From contig CP136069.1 in NCBI GenBank assembly GCA_032622095.1, positions 6,062,976 to 6,126,975 on the forward strand: a DNA stretch of 64,000 nucleotides. Direction: 5' to 3'. The notes below the pieces were generated by a model. The model worked only from the letters and a program-made list of their open reading frames with translations, had not been told where the DNA came from and ran no database searches. Below are positions 1 to 16,428 of the stretch, piece by piece. The translations under genes were made by a program, and so were the position numbers. Source of the DNA: Siphonodentalium dalli (taxonomy: Eukaryota; Mollusca; Scaphopoda; Gadilida; Siphonodentaliidae). Every line of letters starts with the position of its first letter. Position 1 is the first letter of the stretch.

Positions 1-3000
1 AATTAATAAATTGGACGTGAAACTAACAGTGGCTTCCATGAGGCATTCAATTAATAAATTGGACGTGAAACTAACAGTGGCTTCCATGAGGCATTCAATT
101 AATAAATTGGACGTGAAACTAACAGTGGCTTCCATAAGGCATTCAATTAATACATTGGACGTGAAACTAACAGTGGCTTCCATGAGGCATTCAATTAATA
201 AATTGGACGTGAAACTAACAGTGGCTTCCATAAGGCATTCAATTAATAAATTGGACGTGAAACTAACAGTGGCTTACATGAGGCATTCAATTAATACATT
301 GGACGTGAAACTAACAGTGGCTTACATGAGGCATTCAATTAATAAATTGGACGTGAAACTAACAGTGGCTTCCATGAGGCATTCAATTAATAAATTGGAC
401 GTGAAACTAACAGTGGCTTCCATAAGGCATTCAATTAATACATTGGACGTGAAACTAACAGTGGCTTCCATGAGGCATTCAATTAATACATTGGACGTGA
501 AACTAACAGTGGCTTACATGAGGCATTCAATTAATACATTGGACGTGAAACTAACAGTGGCTTCCATGAGGCATTCAATTAATACATTGGACGTGAAACT
601 AACAGTGGCTTCCATGAGGCATTCAATTAATAAATTGGACGTGAAACTAACAGTGGCTTCCATTAGGCATTCAATTAATACATTGGACGTGAAACTAACA
701 GTGGCTTCCATGAGGCATTCAATTAATTCATTGGACGTGAAACTAACAGTGGCTTCCATGAGGCATTCAATTAATACATTGGACGTGAAACTAACAGTGG
801 CTTCCATAAGGCATTCAATTAATAAATTGGACGTGAAACTAACAGTGGCTTCCATAAGGCATTCAATTAATAAATTGGACGTGAAACTAACAGTGGCTTC
901 CATAAGGCATTCAATTAATAAATTGGACGTGAAACTAACAGTGGCTTCCATGAGGCATTCAATTAATAAATTGGACGTGAAACTAACAGTGGCTTCCATG
1001 AGGCATTCAATTAATAAATTGGACGTGAAACTAACAGTGGCTTCCATGAGGCATTCAATTAATACATTGGACGTGAAACTAACAGTGGCTTCCATGAGGC
1101 ATTCAATTAATACATTGGACGTGAAACTAACAGTGGCTTCCATAAGGCATTCAATTAATAAATTGGACGTGAAACTAACAGTGGCTTCCATAAGGCATTC
1201 AATTAATAAATTGGACGTGAAACTAACAGCGGCTTCCATGAGGCATTCAATTAATACATTGGACGTGAAACTAACAGTGGCTTCCATAAGGCATTCAATT
1301 AATAAATTGGACGTGAAACTAACAGCGGCTTCCATGAGGCATTCAATTAATAAATTGGACGTGAAACTAACAGTGGCTTCCATGAGGCATTCAATTAATA
1401 AATTGGACGTGAAACTAACAGTGGCTTCCATTAGGCATTCAATTAATAAATTGGACGTGAAACTAACAGTGGCTTCCATTAGGCATTCAATTAATACATT
1501 GGACGTGAAACTAACAGTGGCTTCCATGAGGCATTCAATTAATAAATTGGACGTGAAACTAACAGTGGCTTCCATGAGGCATTCAATTAATACATTGGAC
1601 GTGAAACTAACAGTGGCTTACATGAGGCATTCAATTAATAAATTGGACGTGAAACTAACAGTGGCTTCCATGAGGCATTCAATTAATAAATTGGACGTGA
1701 AACTAACAGTGGCTTACATGAGGCATTCAATTAATAAATTGGACGTGAAACTAACAGTGGCTTCCATGAGGCATTCAATTAATACATTGGACGTGAAACT
1801 AACAGTGGCTTCCATAAGGCATTCAATTAATACATTGGACGTGAAACTAACAGTGGCTTCCATAAGGCATTCAATTAATAAATTGGACGTGAAACTAACA
1901 GTGGCTTCCATAAGGCATTCAATTAATAAATTGGACGTGAAACTAACAGTGGCTTCCATGAGGCATTCAATTAATACATTGGACGTGAAACTAACAGTGG
2001 CTTCCATAAGGCATTCAATTAATAAATTGGACGTGAAACTAACAGTGGCTTCCATAAGGCATTCAATTAATAAATTGGACGTGAAACTAACAGTGGCTTA
2101 CATAAGGCATTCAATTAATACATTGGACGTGAAACTAACAGTGGCTTACATGAGGCATTCAATTAATAAATTGGACGTGAAACTAACAGTGGCTTCCATG
2201 AGGCATTCAATTAATACATTGGACGTGAAACTAACAGTGGCTTCCATAAGGCATTCAATTAATAAATTGGACGTGAAACTAACAGTGGCTTCCATGAGGC
2301 ATTCAATTAATAAATTGGACGTGAAACTAACAGTGGCTTCCATGAGGCATTCAATTAATAAATTGGACGTGAAACTAACAGTGGCTTCCATGAGGCATTC
2401 AATTAATAAATTGGACGTGAAACTAACAGTGGCTTCCATAAGGCATTCAATTAATAAATTGGACGTGAAACTAACAGTGGCTTACATGAGGCATTCAATT
2501 AATAAATTGGACGTGAAACTAACAGTGGCTTCCATGAGGCATTCAATTAATAAATTGGACGTGAAACTAACAGTGGCTTACATAAGGCATTCAATTAATA
2601 AATTGGACGTGAAACTAACAGTGGCTTCCATGAGGCATTCAATTAATACATTGGACGTGAAACTAACAGTGGCTTACATAAGGCATTCAATTAATAAATT
2701 GGACGTGAAACTAACAGTGGCTTCCATGAGGCATTCAATTAATACATTGGACGTGAAACTAACAGTGGCTTCCATAAGGCATTCAATTAATAAATTGGAC
2801 GTGAAACTAACAGTGGCTTCCATAAGGCATTCAATTAATAAATTGGACGTGAAACTAACAGTGGCTTCCATGAGGCATTCAATTAATTCATTGGACGTGA
2901 AACTAACAGTGGCTTCCATGAGGCATTCAATTAATAAATTGGACGTGAAACTAACAGTGGCTTACATAAGGCATTCAATTAATTCATTGGACGTGAAACT

Positions 3001-5677
3001 AACAGTGGCTTCCATGAGGCATTCAATTAATACATTGGACGTGAAACTAACAGTGGCTTCCATGAGGCATTCAATTAATAAATTGGACGTGAAACTAACA
3101 GTGGCTTCCATAAGGCATTCAATTAATAAATTGGACGTGAAACTAACAGTGGCTTCCATGAGGCATTCAATTAATATATGGGACGTGAAACTAACAGTGG
3201 CTTCCATGAGGCATTCAATTAATACATTGGACGTGAAACTAACAGTGGCTTCCATGAGGCATTCAATTAATAAATTGGACGTGAAACTAACAGTGGCTTC
3301 CATGAGGCATTCAATTAATAAATTGGACGTGAAACTAACAGTGGCTTCCATGAGGCATTCAATTAATACATTGGACGTGAAACTAACAGTGGCTTCCATG
3401 AGGCATTCAATTAATAAATTGGACGTGAAACTAACAGTGGCTTCCATGAGGCATTCAATTAATACATTGGACGTGAAACTAACAGTGGCTTCCATAAGGC
3501 ATTCAATTAATACATTGGACGTGAAACTAACAGTGGCTTCCATGAGGCATTCAATTAATAAATTGGACGTGAAACTAACAGTGGCTTCCATGAGGCATTC
3601 AATTAATACATTGGACGTGAAACTAACAGTGGCTTACATAAGGCATTCAATTAATACATTGGACGTGAAACTAACAGTGGCTTCCATAAGGCATTCAATT
3701 AATACATTGGACGTGAAACTAACAGTGGCTTCCATGAGGCATTCAATTAATAAATTGGACGTGAAACTAACAGTGGCTTCCATAAGGCATTCAATTAATA
3801 AATTGGACGTGAAACTAACAGTGGCTTCCATGAGGCATTCAATTAATACATTGGACGTGAAACTAACAGTGGCTTCCATGATGCATTCAATTAATAAATT
3901 GGACGTGAAACTAACAGTGGCTTCCATGAGGCATTCAATTAATACATTGGACGTGAAACTAACAGTGGCTTACATGAGGCATTCAATTAATAAATTGGAC
4001 GTGAAACTAACAGTGGCTTCCATAAGGCATTCAATTAATACATTGGACGTGAAACTAACAGTGGCTTCCATGATGCATTCAATTAATAAATTGGACGTGA
4101 AACTAACAGTGGCTTCCATGAGGCATTCAATTAATACATTGGACGTGAAACTAACAGTGGCTTCCATGAGGCATTCAATTAATTCATTGGACGTGAAACT
4201 AACAGTGGCTTCCATGAGGCATTCAATTAATACATTGGACGTGAAACTAACAGTGGCTTACATGAGGCATTCAATTAATAAATTGGACGTGAAACTAACA
4301 GTGGCTTCCATAAGGCATTCAATTAATACATTGGACGTGAAACTAACAGTGGCTTCCATAAGGCATTCAATTAATTCATTGGACGTGAAACTAACAGTGG
4401 CTTCCATGAGGCATTCAATTAATACATTGGACGTGAAACTAACAGTGGCTTCCATGAGGCATTCAATTAATAAATTGGACGTGAAACTAACAGTGGCTTC
4501 CATGAGGCATTCAATTAATAAATTGGACGTGAAACTAACAGTGGCTTCCATGAGGCATTCAATTAATAAATTGGACGTGAAACTAACAGTGGCTTCCATG
4601 AGGCATTCAATTAATAAATTGGACGTGAAACTAACAGTGGCTTACATGAGGCATTCAATTAATAAATTGGACGTGAAACTAACAGTGGCTTCCATGAGGC
4701 ATTCAATTAATAAATTGGACGTGAAACTAACAGTGGCTTCCATGAGGCATTCAATTAATAAATTGGACGTGAAACTAACAGTGGCTTCCATGAGGCATTC
4801 AATTAATAAATTGGACGTGAAACTAACAGTGGCTTCCATGAGGCATTCAATTAATACATTGGACGTGAAACTAACAGTGGCTTCCATGAGGCATTCAATT
4901 AATAAATTGGACGTGAAACTAACAGTGGCTTCCATGAGGCATTCAATTAATAAATTGGACGTGAAACTAACAGTGGCTTACATGAGGCATTCAATTAATA
5001 AATTGGACGTGAAACTAACAGTGGCTTCCATAAGGCATTCAATTAATACATTGGACGTGAAACTAACAGTGGCTTCCATGAGGCATTCAATTAATACATT
5101 GGACGTGAAACTAACAGTGGCTTACATGAGGCATTCAATTAATAAATTGGACGTGAAACTAACAGTGGCTTCCATGAGGCATTCAATTAATACATTGGAC
5201 GTGAAACTAACAGTGGCTTCCATGAGGCATTCAATTAATAAATTGGACGTGAAACTAACAGTGGCTTCCATGAGGCATTCAATTAATAAATTGGACGTGA
5301 AACTAACAGTGGCTTCCATAAGGCATTCAATTAATACATTGGACGTGAAACTAACAGTGGCTTCCATGAGGCATTCAATTAATACATTGGACGTGAAACT
5401 AACAGTGGCTTACATGAGGCATTCAATTAATAAATTGGACGTGAAACTAACAGTGGCTTCCATAAGGCATTCAATTAATACATTGGACGTGAAACTAACA
5501 GTGGCTTCCATGAGGCATTCAATTAATAAATTGGACGTGAAACTAACAGTGGCTTCCATGAGGCATTCAATTAATAAATTGGACGTGAAACTAACAGTGG
5601 CTTCCATGAGGCATTCAATTAATAAATTGGACGTGAAACTAACAGTGGCTTCCATGAGGCATTCAATTAATACATTG

Positions 5678-6350
5678 CACGTGAAACTAACAGTGGCTTC
5701 CATAAGGCATTCAATTAATACATTGGACGTGAAACTAACAGTGGCTTACATAAGGCATTCAATTAATAAATTGGACGTGAAACTAACAGTGGCTTCCATA
5801 AGGCATTCAATTAATAAATTGGACGTGAAACTAACAGTGGCTTCCATGAGGCATTCAATTAATACATTGCACGTGAAACTAACAGTGGCTTCCATAAGGC
5901 ATTCAATTAATAAATTGGACGTGAAACTAACAGTGGCTTCCATAAGGCATTCAATTAATAAATTGGACGTGAAACTAACAGTGGCTTCCATGAGGCATTC
6001 AATTAATAAATTGGACGTGAAACTAACAGTGGCTTCCATGAGGCATTCAATTAATACATTGCACGTGAAACTAACAGTGGCTTCCATAAGGCATTCAATT
6101 AATACATTGGACGTGAAACTAACAGTGGCTTACATAAGGCATTCAATTAATAAATTGGACGTGAAACTAACAGTGGCTTCCATGAGGCATTCAATTAATA
6201 CATTGCACGTGAAACTAACAGTGGCTTCCATAAGGCATTCAATTAATACATTGGACGTGAAACTAACAGTGGCTTACATAAGGCATTCAATTAATAAATT
6301 GGACGTGAAACTAACAGTGGCTTCCATGAGGCATTCAATTAATACATTGC
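5678..6350 (+). repeat. Higher-order block marked by TTGCAC variant
   Basis: Inside the 48-bp array the rare GAC to CAC change occurs at 5678, 5870, 6062, 6206 and 6350, at spacings of 192, 192, 144 and 144 bp. Neighbouring units repeat the same ATG/ATA and AAA/ACA combinations. This is local amplification of 4-unit and then 3-unit blocks. The same variant reappears only at 23438 and 23486, in adjacent units. Confidence 0.85.
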
Positions 6351-9300
6351 ACGTGAAACTAACAGTGGCTTCCATAAGGCATTCAATTAATACATTGGAC
6401 GTGAAACTAACAGTGGCTTCCATAAGGCATTCAATTAATAAATTGGACGTGAAACTAACAGTGGCTTCCATGAGGCATTCAATTAATAAATTGGACGTGA
6501 AACTAACAGTGGCTTACATAAGGCATTCAATTAATAAATTGGACGTGAAACTAACAGTGGCTTCCATGAGGCATTCAATTAATAAATTGGACGTGAAACT
6601 AACAGTGGCTTCCATAAGGCATTCAATTAATACATTGGACGTGAAACTAACAGTGGCTTCCATAAGGCATTCAATTAATACATTGGACGTGAAACTAACA
6701 GTGGCTTACATAAGGCATTCAATTAATACATTGGACGTGAAACTAACAGTGGCTTACATAAGGCATTCAATTAATACATTGGACGTGAAACTAACAGTGG
6801 CTTCCATGAGGCATTCAATTAATACATTGGACGTGAAACTAACAGTGGCTTCCATGAGGCATTCAATTAATAAATTGGACGTGAAACTAACAGTGGCTTC
6901 CATGAGGCATTCAATTAATAAATTGGACGTGAAACTAACAGTGGCTTCCATAAGGCATTCAATTAATACATTGGACGTGAAACTAACAGTGGCTTCCATG
7001 AGGCATTCAATTAATAAATTGGACGTGAAACTAACAGTGGCTTACATAAGGCATTCAATTAATACATTGGACGTGAAACTAACAGTGGCTTCCATAAGGC
7101 ATTCAATTAATAAATTGGACGTGAAACTAACAGTGGCTTCCATAAGGCATTCAATTAATAAATTGGACGTGAAACTAACAGTGGCTTCCATGAGGCATTC
7201 AATTAATAAATTGGACGTGAAACTAACAGTGGCTTCCATGAGGCATTCAATTAATAAATTGGACGTGAAACTAACAGTGGCTTCCATGAGGCATTCAATT
7301 AATAAATTGGACGTGAAACTAACAGTGGCTTCCATGAGGCATTCAATTAATAAATTGGACGTGAAACTAACAGTGGCTTCCATGAGGCATTCAATTAATA
7401 CATTGGACGTGAAACTAACAGTGGCTTCCATGAGGCATTCAATTAATTCATTGGACGTGAAACTAACAGTGGCTTCCATGAGGCATTCAATTAATAAATT
7501 GGACGTGAAACTAACAGTGGCTTCCATGAGGCATTCAATTAATACATTGGACGTGAAACTAACAGTGGCTTACATAAGGCATTCAATTAATACATTGGAC
7601 GTGAAACTAACAGTGGCTTCCATGAGGCATTCAATTAATAAATTGGACGTGAAACTAACAGTGGCTTCCATAAGGCATTCAATTAATAAATTGGACGTGA
7701 AACTAACAGTGGCTTCCATGAGGCATTCAATTAATAAATTGGACGTGAAACTAACAGTGGCTTCCATGAGGCATTCAATTAATAAATTGGACGTGAAACT
7801 AACAGTGGCTTCCATGAGGCATTCAATTAATAAATTGGACGTGAAACTAACAGTGGCTTCCATGAGGCATTCAATTAATAAATTGGACGTGAAACTAACA
7901 GTGGCTTCCATGAGGCATTCAATTAATAAATTGGACGTGAAACTAACAGTGGCTTCCATAAGGCATTCAATTAATAAATTGGACGTGAAACTAACAGTGG
8001 CTTCCATGAGGCATTCAATTAATAAATTGGACGTGAAACTAACAGTGGCTTCCATGAGGCATTCAATTAATAAATTGGACGTGAAACTAACAGTGGCTTC
8101 CATAAGGCATTCAATTAATAAATTGGACGTGAAACTAACAGTGGCTTCCATGAGGCATTCAATTAATAAATTGGACGTGAAACTAACAGTGGCTTCCATG
8201 AGGCATTCAATTAATAAATTGGACGTGAAACTAACAGTGGCTTCCATGAGGCATTCAATTAATAAATTGGACGTGAAACTAACAGTGGCTTCCATAAGGC
8301 ATTCAATTAATAAATTGGACGTGAAACTAACAGTGGCTTCCATGAGGCATTCAATTAATAAATTGGACGTGAAACTAACAGTGGCTTCCATGAGGCATTC
8401 AATTAATAAATTGGACGTGAAACTAACAGTGGCTTCCATAAGGCATTCAATTAATAAATTGGACGTGAAACTAACAGTGGCTTCCATGAGGCATTCAATT
8501 AATACATTGGACGTGAAACTAACAGTGGCTTCCATGAGGCATTCAATTAATAAATTGGACGTGAAACTAACAGTGGCTTCCATAAGGCATTCAATTAATA
8601 CATTGGACGTGAAACTAACAGTGGCTTCCATGAGGCATTCAATTAATAAATTGGACGTGAAACTAACAGTGGCTTCCATGAGGCATTCAATTAATAAATT
8701 GGACGTGAAACTAACAGTGGCTTCCATGAGGCATTCAATTAATAAATTGGACGTGAAACTAACAGTGGCTTCCATGTGGCATTCAATTAATACATTGGAC
8801 GTGAAACTAACAGTGGCTTCCATAAGGCATTCAATTAATAAATTGGACGTGAAACTAACAGTGGCTTCCATGAGGCATTCAATTAATACATTGGACGTGA
8901 AACTAACAGTGGCTTACATAAGGCATTCAATTAATACATTGGACGTGAAACTAACAGTGGCTTCCATGAGGCATTCAATTAATAAATTGGACGTGAAACT
9001 AACAGTGGCTTCCATGAGGCATTCAATTAATACATTGGACGTGAAACTAACAGTGGCTTCCATGAGGCATTCAATTAATAAATTGGACGTGAAACTAACA
9101 GTGGCTTCCATAAGGCATTCAATTAATACATTGGACGTGAAACTAACAGTGGCTTCCATGAGGCATTCAATTAATAAATTGGACGTGAAACTAACAGTGG
9201 CTTCCATGAGGCATTCAATTAATAAATTGGACGTGAAACTAACAGTGGCTTCCATAAGGCATTCAATTAATACATTGGACGTGAAACTAACAGTGGCTTC

Positions 9301-11472
9301 CATAAGGCATTCAATTAATAAATTGGACGTGAAACTAACAGTGGCTTCCATAAGGCATTCAATTAATACATTGGACGTGAAACTAACAGTGGCTTCCATA
9401 AGGCATTCAATTAATAAATTGGACGTGAAACTAACAGTGGCTTCCATGAGGCATTCAATTAATAAATTGGACGTGAAACTAACAGTGGCTTCCATGAGGC
9501 ATTCAATTAATTCATTGGACGTGAAACTAACAGTGGCTTCCATAAGGCATTCAATTAATACATTGGACGTGAAACTAACAGTGGCTTCCATGAGGCATTC
9601 AATTAATAAATTGGACGTGAAACTAACAGTGGCTTACATGAGGCATTCAATTAATAAATTGGACGTGAAACTAACAGTGGCTTCCATAAGGCATTCAATT
9701 AATACATTGGACGTGAAACTAACAGTGGCTTCCATGAGGCATTCAATTAATAAATTGGACGTGAAACTAACAGTGGCTTACATGAGGCATTCAATTAATA
9801 AATTGGACGTGAAACTAACAGTGGCTTCCATGAGGCATTCAATTAATTCATTGGACGTGAAACTAACAGTGGCTTACATAAGGCATTCAATTAATAAATT
9901 GGACGTGAAACTAACAGTGGCTTCCATGAGGCATTCAATTAATACATTGGACGTGAAACTAACAGTGGCTTCCATGAGGCATTCAATTAATAAATTGGAC
10001 GTGAAACTAACAGTGGCTTACATGAGGCATTCAATTAATACATTGGACGTGAAACTAACAGTGGCTTACATGAGGCATTCAATTAATACATTGGACGTGA
10101 AACTAACAGTGGCTTACATAAGGCATTCAATTAATACATTGGACGTGAAACTAACAGTGGCTTCCATGAGGCATTCAATTAATAAATTGGACGTGAAACT
10201 AACAGTGGCTTCCATGAGGCATTCAATTAATAAATTGGACGTGAAACTAACAGTGGCTTCCATAAGGCATTCAATTAATACATTGGACGTGAAACTAACA
10301 GTGGCTTCCATGAGGCATTCAATTAATAAATTGGACGTGAAACTAACAGTGGCTTCCATAAGGCATTCAATTAATACATTGGACGTGAAACTAACAGTGG
10401 CTTCCATGAGGCATTCAATTAATTCATTGGACGTGAAACTAACAGTGGCTTCCATGAGGCATTCAATTAATAAATTGGACGTGAAACTAACAGTGGCTTC
10501 CATGAGGCATTCAATTAATAAATTGGACGTGAAACTAACAGTGGCTTCCATGAGGCATTCAATTAATAAATTGGACGTGAAACTAACAGTGGCTTCCATG
10601 AGGCATTCAATTAATAAATTGGACGTGAAACTAACAGTGGCTTACATGAGGCATTCAATTAATAAATTGGACGTGAAACTAACAGTGGCTTACATAAGGC
10701 ATTCAATTAATAAATTGGACGTGAAACTAACAGTGGCTTACATAAGGCATTCAATTAATAAATTGGACGTGAAACTAACAGTGGCTTACATGAGGCATTC
10801 AATTAATAAATTGGACGTGAAACTAACAGTGGCTTACATAAGGCATTCAATTAATAAATTGGACGTGAAACTAACAGTGGCTTACATAAGGCATTCAATT
10901 AATACATTGGACGTGAAACTAACAGTGGCTTCCATGAGGCATTCAATTAATAAATTGGACGTGAAACTAACAATGGCTTACATGAGGCATTCAATTAATA
11001 AATTGGACGTGAAACTAACAGTGGCTTACATGAGGCATTCAATTAATAAATTGGACGTGAAACTAACAGTGGCTTACATAAGGCATTCAATTAATACATT
11101 GGACGTGAAACTAACAGTGGCTTCCATAAGGCATTCAATTAATAAATTGGACGTGAAACTAACAGTGGCTTCCATGAGGCATTCAATTAATACATTGGAC
11201 GTGAAACTAACAGTGGCTTCCATGAGGCATTCAATTAATAAATTGGACGTGAAACTAACAGTGGCTTCCATGAGGCATTCAATTAATACATTGGACGTGA
11301 AACTAACAGTGGCTTACATGAGGCATTCAATTAATACATTGGACGTGAAACTAACAGTGGCTTCCATGAGGCATTCAATTAATACATTGGACGTGAAACT
11401 AACAGTGGCTTCCATGAGGCATTCAATTAATACATTGGACGTGAAACTAACAGTGGCTTACATGAGGCATTC

Positions 11473-12336
11473 AATTAATAAATTGGACGTGAAACTAACA
11501 GTGGCTTCCATGAGGCATTCAATTAATACATTGGACGTGAAACTAACAGTGGCTTCCATGAGGCATTCAATTAATACATTGGACGTGAAACTAACAGTGG
11601 CTTACATGAGGCATTCAATTAATACATTGGACGTGAAACTAACAGTGGCTTACATGAGGCATTCAATTAATACATTGGACGTGAAACTAACAGTGGCTTA
11701 CATGAGGCATTCAATTAATACATTGGACGTGAAACTAACAGTGGCTTCCATGAGGCATTCAATTAATAAATTGGACGTGAAACTAACAGTGGCTTCCATG
11801 AGGCATTCAATTAATACATTGGACGTGAAACTAACAGTGGCTTCCATGAGGCATTCAATTAATACATTGGACGTGAAACTAACAGTGGCTTACATGAGGC
11901 ATTCAATTAATACATTGGACGTGAAACTAACAGTGGCTTACATGAGGCATTCAATTAATACATTGGACGTGAAACTAACAGTGGCTTACATGAGGCATTC
12001 AATTAATACATTGGACGTGAAACTAACAGTGGCTTCCATGAGGCATTCAATTAATAAATTGGACGTGAAACTAACAGTGGCTTCCATGAGGCATTCAATT
12101 AATACATTGGACGTGAAACTAACAGTGGCTTCCATGAGGCATTCAATTAATACATTGGACGTGAAACTAACAGTGGCTTACATGAGGCATTCAATTAATA
12201 CATTGGACGTGAAACTAACAGTGGCTTACATGAGGCATTCAATTAATACATTGGACGTGAAACTAACAGTGGCTTACATGAGGCATTCAATTAATACATT
12301 GGACGTGAAACTAACAGTGGCTTCCATGAGGCATTC
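11473..12336 (+). repeat. Three copies of a 6-unit (288-bp) higher-order repeat
   Basis: Reading the variable codons per unit, the order S-K, S-T, S-T, Y-T, Y-T, Y-T occurs three times in succession with a 288-bp period. Boundaries are approximate. The block is rich in the TAC variant, unlike the array downstream of 43.5 kb. Confidence 0.8.
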
Positions 12337-15300
12337 AATTAATAAATTGGACGTGAAACTAACAGTGGCTTACATGAGGCATTCAATTAATACATTGGAC
12401 GTGAAACTAACAGTGGCTTCCATGAGGCATTCAATTAATACATTGGACGTGAAACTAACAGTGGCTTACATGAGGCATTCAATTAATACATTGGACGTGA
12501 AACTAACAGTGGCTTACATGAGGCATTCAATTAATAAATTGGACGTGAAACTAACAGTGGCTTCCATGAGGCATTCAATTAATACATTGGACGTGAAACT
12601 AACAGTGGCTTACATGAGGCATTCAATTAATAAATTGGACGTGAAACTAACAGTGGCTTACATGAGGCATTCAATTAATAAATTGGACGTGAAACTAACA
12701 GTGGCTTCCATGAGGCATTCAATTAATAAATTGGACGTGAAACTAACAGTGGCTTACATAAGGCATTCAATTAATTCATTGGACGTGAAACTAACAGTGG
12801 CTTCCATAAGGCATTCAATTAATACATTGGACGTGAAACTAACAGTGACTTCCATAAGGCATTCAATTAATAAATTGGACGTGAAACTAACAGTGGCTTC
12901 CATAAGGCATTCAATTAATACATTGGACGTGAAACTAACAGTGGCTTCCATAAGGCATTCAATTAATAAATTGGACGTGAAACTAACAGTGGCTTCCATG
13001 AGGCATTCAATTAATAAATTGGACGTGAAACTAACAGTGGCTTCCATGAGGCATTCAATTAATACATTGGACGTGAAACTAACAGTGGCTTCCATAAGGC
13101 ATTCAATTTATAAATTGGACGTGAAACTAACAGTGGCTTCCATGAGGCATTCAATTAATAAATTGGACGTGAAACTAACAGTGGCTTCCATGAGGCATTC
13201 AATTAATTCATTGGACGTGAAACTAACAGTGGCTTCCATGAGGCATTCAATTAATAAATTGGACGTGAAACTAACAGTGGCTTCCATGAGGCATTCAATT
13301 AATTCATTGGACGTGAAACTAACAGTGGCTTCCATGAGGCATTCAATTAATAAATTGGACGTGAAACTAACAGTGGCTTCCATGAGGCATTCAATTAATT
13401 CATTGGACGTGAAACTAACAGTGGCTTCCATAAGGCATTCAATTAATTCATTGGACGTGAAACTAACAGTGGCTTCCATGAGGCATTCAATTAATAAATT
13501 GGACGTGAAACTAACAGTGGCTTACATAAGGCATTCAATTAATAAATTGGACGTGAAACTAACAGTGGCTTCCATGAGGCATTCAATTAATAAATTGGAC
13601 GTGAAACTAACAGTGGCTTCCATGAGGCATTCAATTAATTCATTGGACGTGAAACTAACAGTGGCTTCCATGAGGCATTCAATTAATAAATTGGACGTGA
13701 AACTAACAGTGGCTTCCATAAGGCATTCAATTAATACATTGGACGTGAAACTAACAGTGGCTTCCATAAGGCATTCAATTAATAAATTGGACGTGAAACT
13801 AACAGTGGCTTACATAAGGCATTCAATTAATAAATTGGACGTGAAACTAACAGTGGCTTCCATGAGGCATTCAATTAATAAATTGGACGTGAAACTAACA
13901 GTGGCTTCCATAAGGCATTCAATTAATACATTGGACGTGAAACTAACAGTGGCTTCCATAAGGCATTCAATTAATAAATTGGACGTGAAACTAACAGTGG
14001 CTTCCATGAGGCATTCAATTAATAAATTGGACGTGAAACTAACAGTGGCTTACATGAGGCATTCAATTAATAAATTGGACGTGAAACTAACAGTGGCTTC
14101 CATGAGGCATTCAATTAATAAATTGGACGTGAAACTAACAGTGGCTTACATGAGGCATTCAATTAATAAATTGGACGTGAAACTAACAGTGGCTTCCATG
14201 AGGCATTCAATTAATAAATTGGACGTGAAACTAACAGTGGCTTACATGAGGCATTCAATTAATAAATTGGACGTGAAACTAACAGTGGCTTCCATGAGGC
14301 ATTCAATTAATAAATTGGACGTGAAACTAACAGTGGCTTCCATGAGGCATTCAATTAATACATTGGACGTGAAACTAACAGTGGCTTCCATAAGGCATTC
14401 AATTAATAAATTGGACGTGAAACTAACAGTGGCTTCCATGAGGCATTCAATTAATAAATTGGACGTGAAACTAACAGTGGCTTCCATGAGGCATTCAATT
14501 AATAAATTGGACGTGAAACTAACAGTGGCTTACATGAGGCATTCAATTAATACATTGGACGTGAAACTAACAGTGGCTTCCATAAGGCATTCAATTAATA
14601 AATTGGACGTGAAACTAACAGTGGCTTCCATGAGGCATTCAATTAATAAATTGGACGTGAAACTAACAGTGGCTTACATGAGGCATTCAATTAATACATT
14701 GGACGTGAAACTAACAGTGGCTTCCATAAGGCATTCAATTAATTCATTGGACGTGAAACTAACAGTGGCTTACATAAGGCATTCAATTAATAAATTGGAC
14801 GTGAAACTAACAGTGGCTTACATAAGGCATTCAATTAATAAATTGGACGTGAAACTAACAGTGGCTTCCATAAGGCATTCAATTAATAAATTGGACGTGA
14901 AACTAACAGTGGCTTACATGAGGCATTCAATTAATACATTGGACGTGAAACTAACAGTGGCTTCCATGAGGCATTCAATTAATAAATTGGACGTGAAACT
15001 AACAGTGGCTTCCATGAGGCATTCAATTAATATATGGGACGTGAAACTAACAGTGGCTTCCATGAGGCATTCAATTAATAAATTGGACGTGAAACTAACA
15101 GTGGCTTCCATGAGGCATTCAATTAATACATTGGACGTGAAACTAACAGTGGCTTCCATGAGGCATTCAATTAATAAATTGGACGTGAAACTAACAGTGG
15201 CTTCCATAAGGCATTCAATTAATATATGGGACGTGAAACTAACAGTGGCTTCCATGAGGCATTCAATTAATAAATTGGACGTGAAACTAACAGTGGCTTC

Positions 15301-16428
15301 CATGAGGCATTCAATTAATATATGGGACGTGAAACTAACAGTGGCTTCCATGAGGCATTCAATTAATAAATTGGACGTGAAACTAACAGTGGCTTCCATA
15401 AGGCATTCAATTAATAAATTGGACGTGAAACTAACAGTGGCTTCCATGAGGCATTCAATTAATAAATTGGACGTGAAACTAACAGTGGCTTCCATGAGGC
15501 ATTCAATTAATACATTGGACGTGAAACTAACAGTGGCTTCCATGAGGCATTCAATTAATACATTGGACGTGAAACTAACAGTGTCTTCCATGAGGCATTC
15601 AATTAATACATTGGACGTGAAACTAACAGTGGCTTCCATAAGGCATTCAATTAATACATTGGACGTGAAACTAACAGTGGCTTCCATGAGGCATTCAATT
15701 AATAAATTGGACGTGAAACTAACAGTGGCTTCCATGAGGCATTCAATTAATAAATTGGACGTGAAACTAACAGCGGCTTCCATGAGGCATTCAATTAATA
15801 AATTGGACGTGAAACTAACAGTGGCTTACATAAGGCATTCAATTAATATATTGGACGTGAAACTAACAGTGGCTTCCATAAGGCATTCAATTAATACATT
15901 GGACGTGAAACTAACAGTGGCTTCCATAAGGCATTCAATTAATACATTGGACGTGAAACTAACAGTGGCTTCCATGAGGCATTCAATTAATAAATTGGAC
16001 GTGAAACTAACAGTGGCTTCCATGAGGCATTCAATTAATACATTGGACGTGAAACTAACAGTGGCTTCCATAAGGCATTCAATTAATAAATTGGACGTGA
16101 AACTAACAGTGGCTTCCATAAGGCATTCAATTAATAAATTGGACGTGAAACTAACAGTGGCTTACATAAGGCATTCAATTAATAAATTGGACGTGAAACT
16201 AACAGTGGCTTCCATGAGGCATTCAATTAATAAATTGGACGTGAAACTAACAGTGGCTTCCATGAGGCATTCAATTAATAAATTGGACGTGAAACTAACA
16301 GTGGCTTCCATGAGGCATTCAATTAATACATTGGACGTGAAACTAACAGTGGCTTCCATGAGGCATTCAATTAATAAATTGGACGTGAAACTAACAGTGG
16401 CTTCCATGAGGCATTCAATTAATAAATG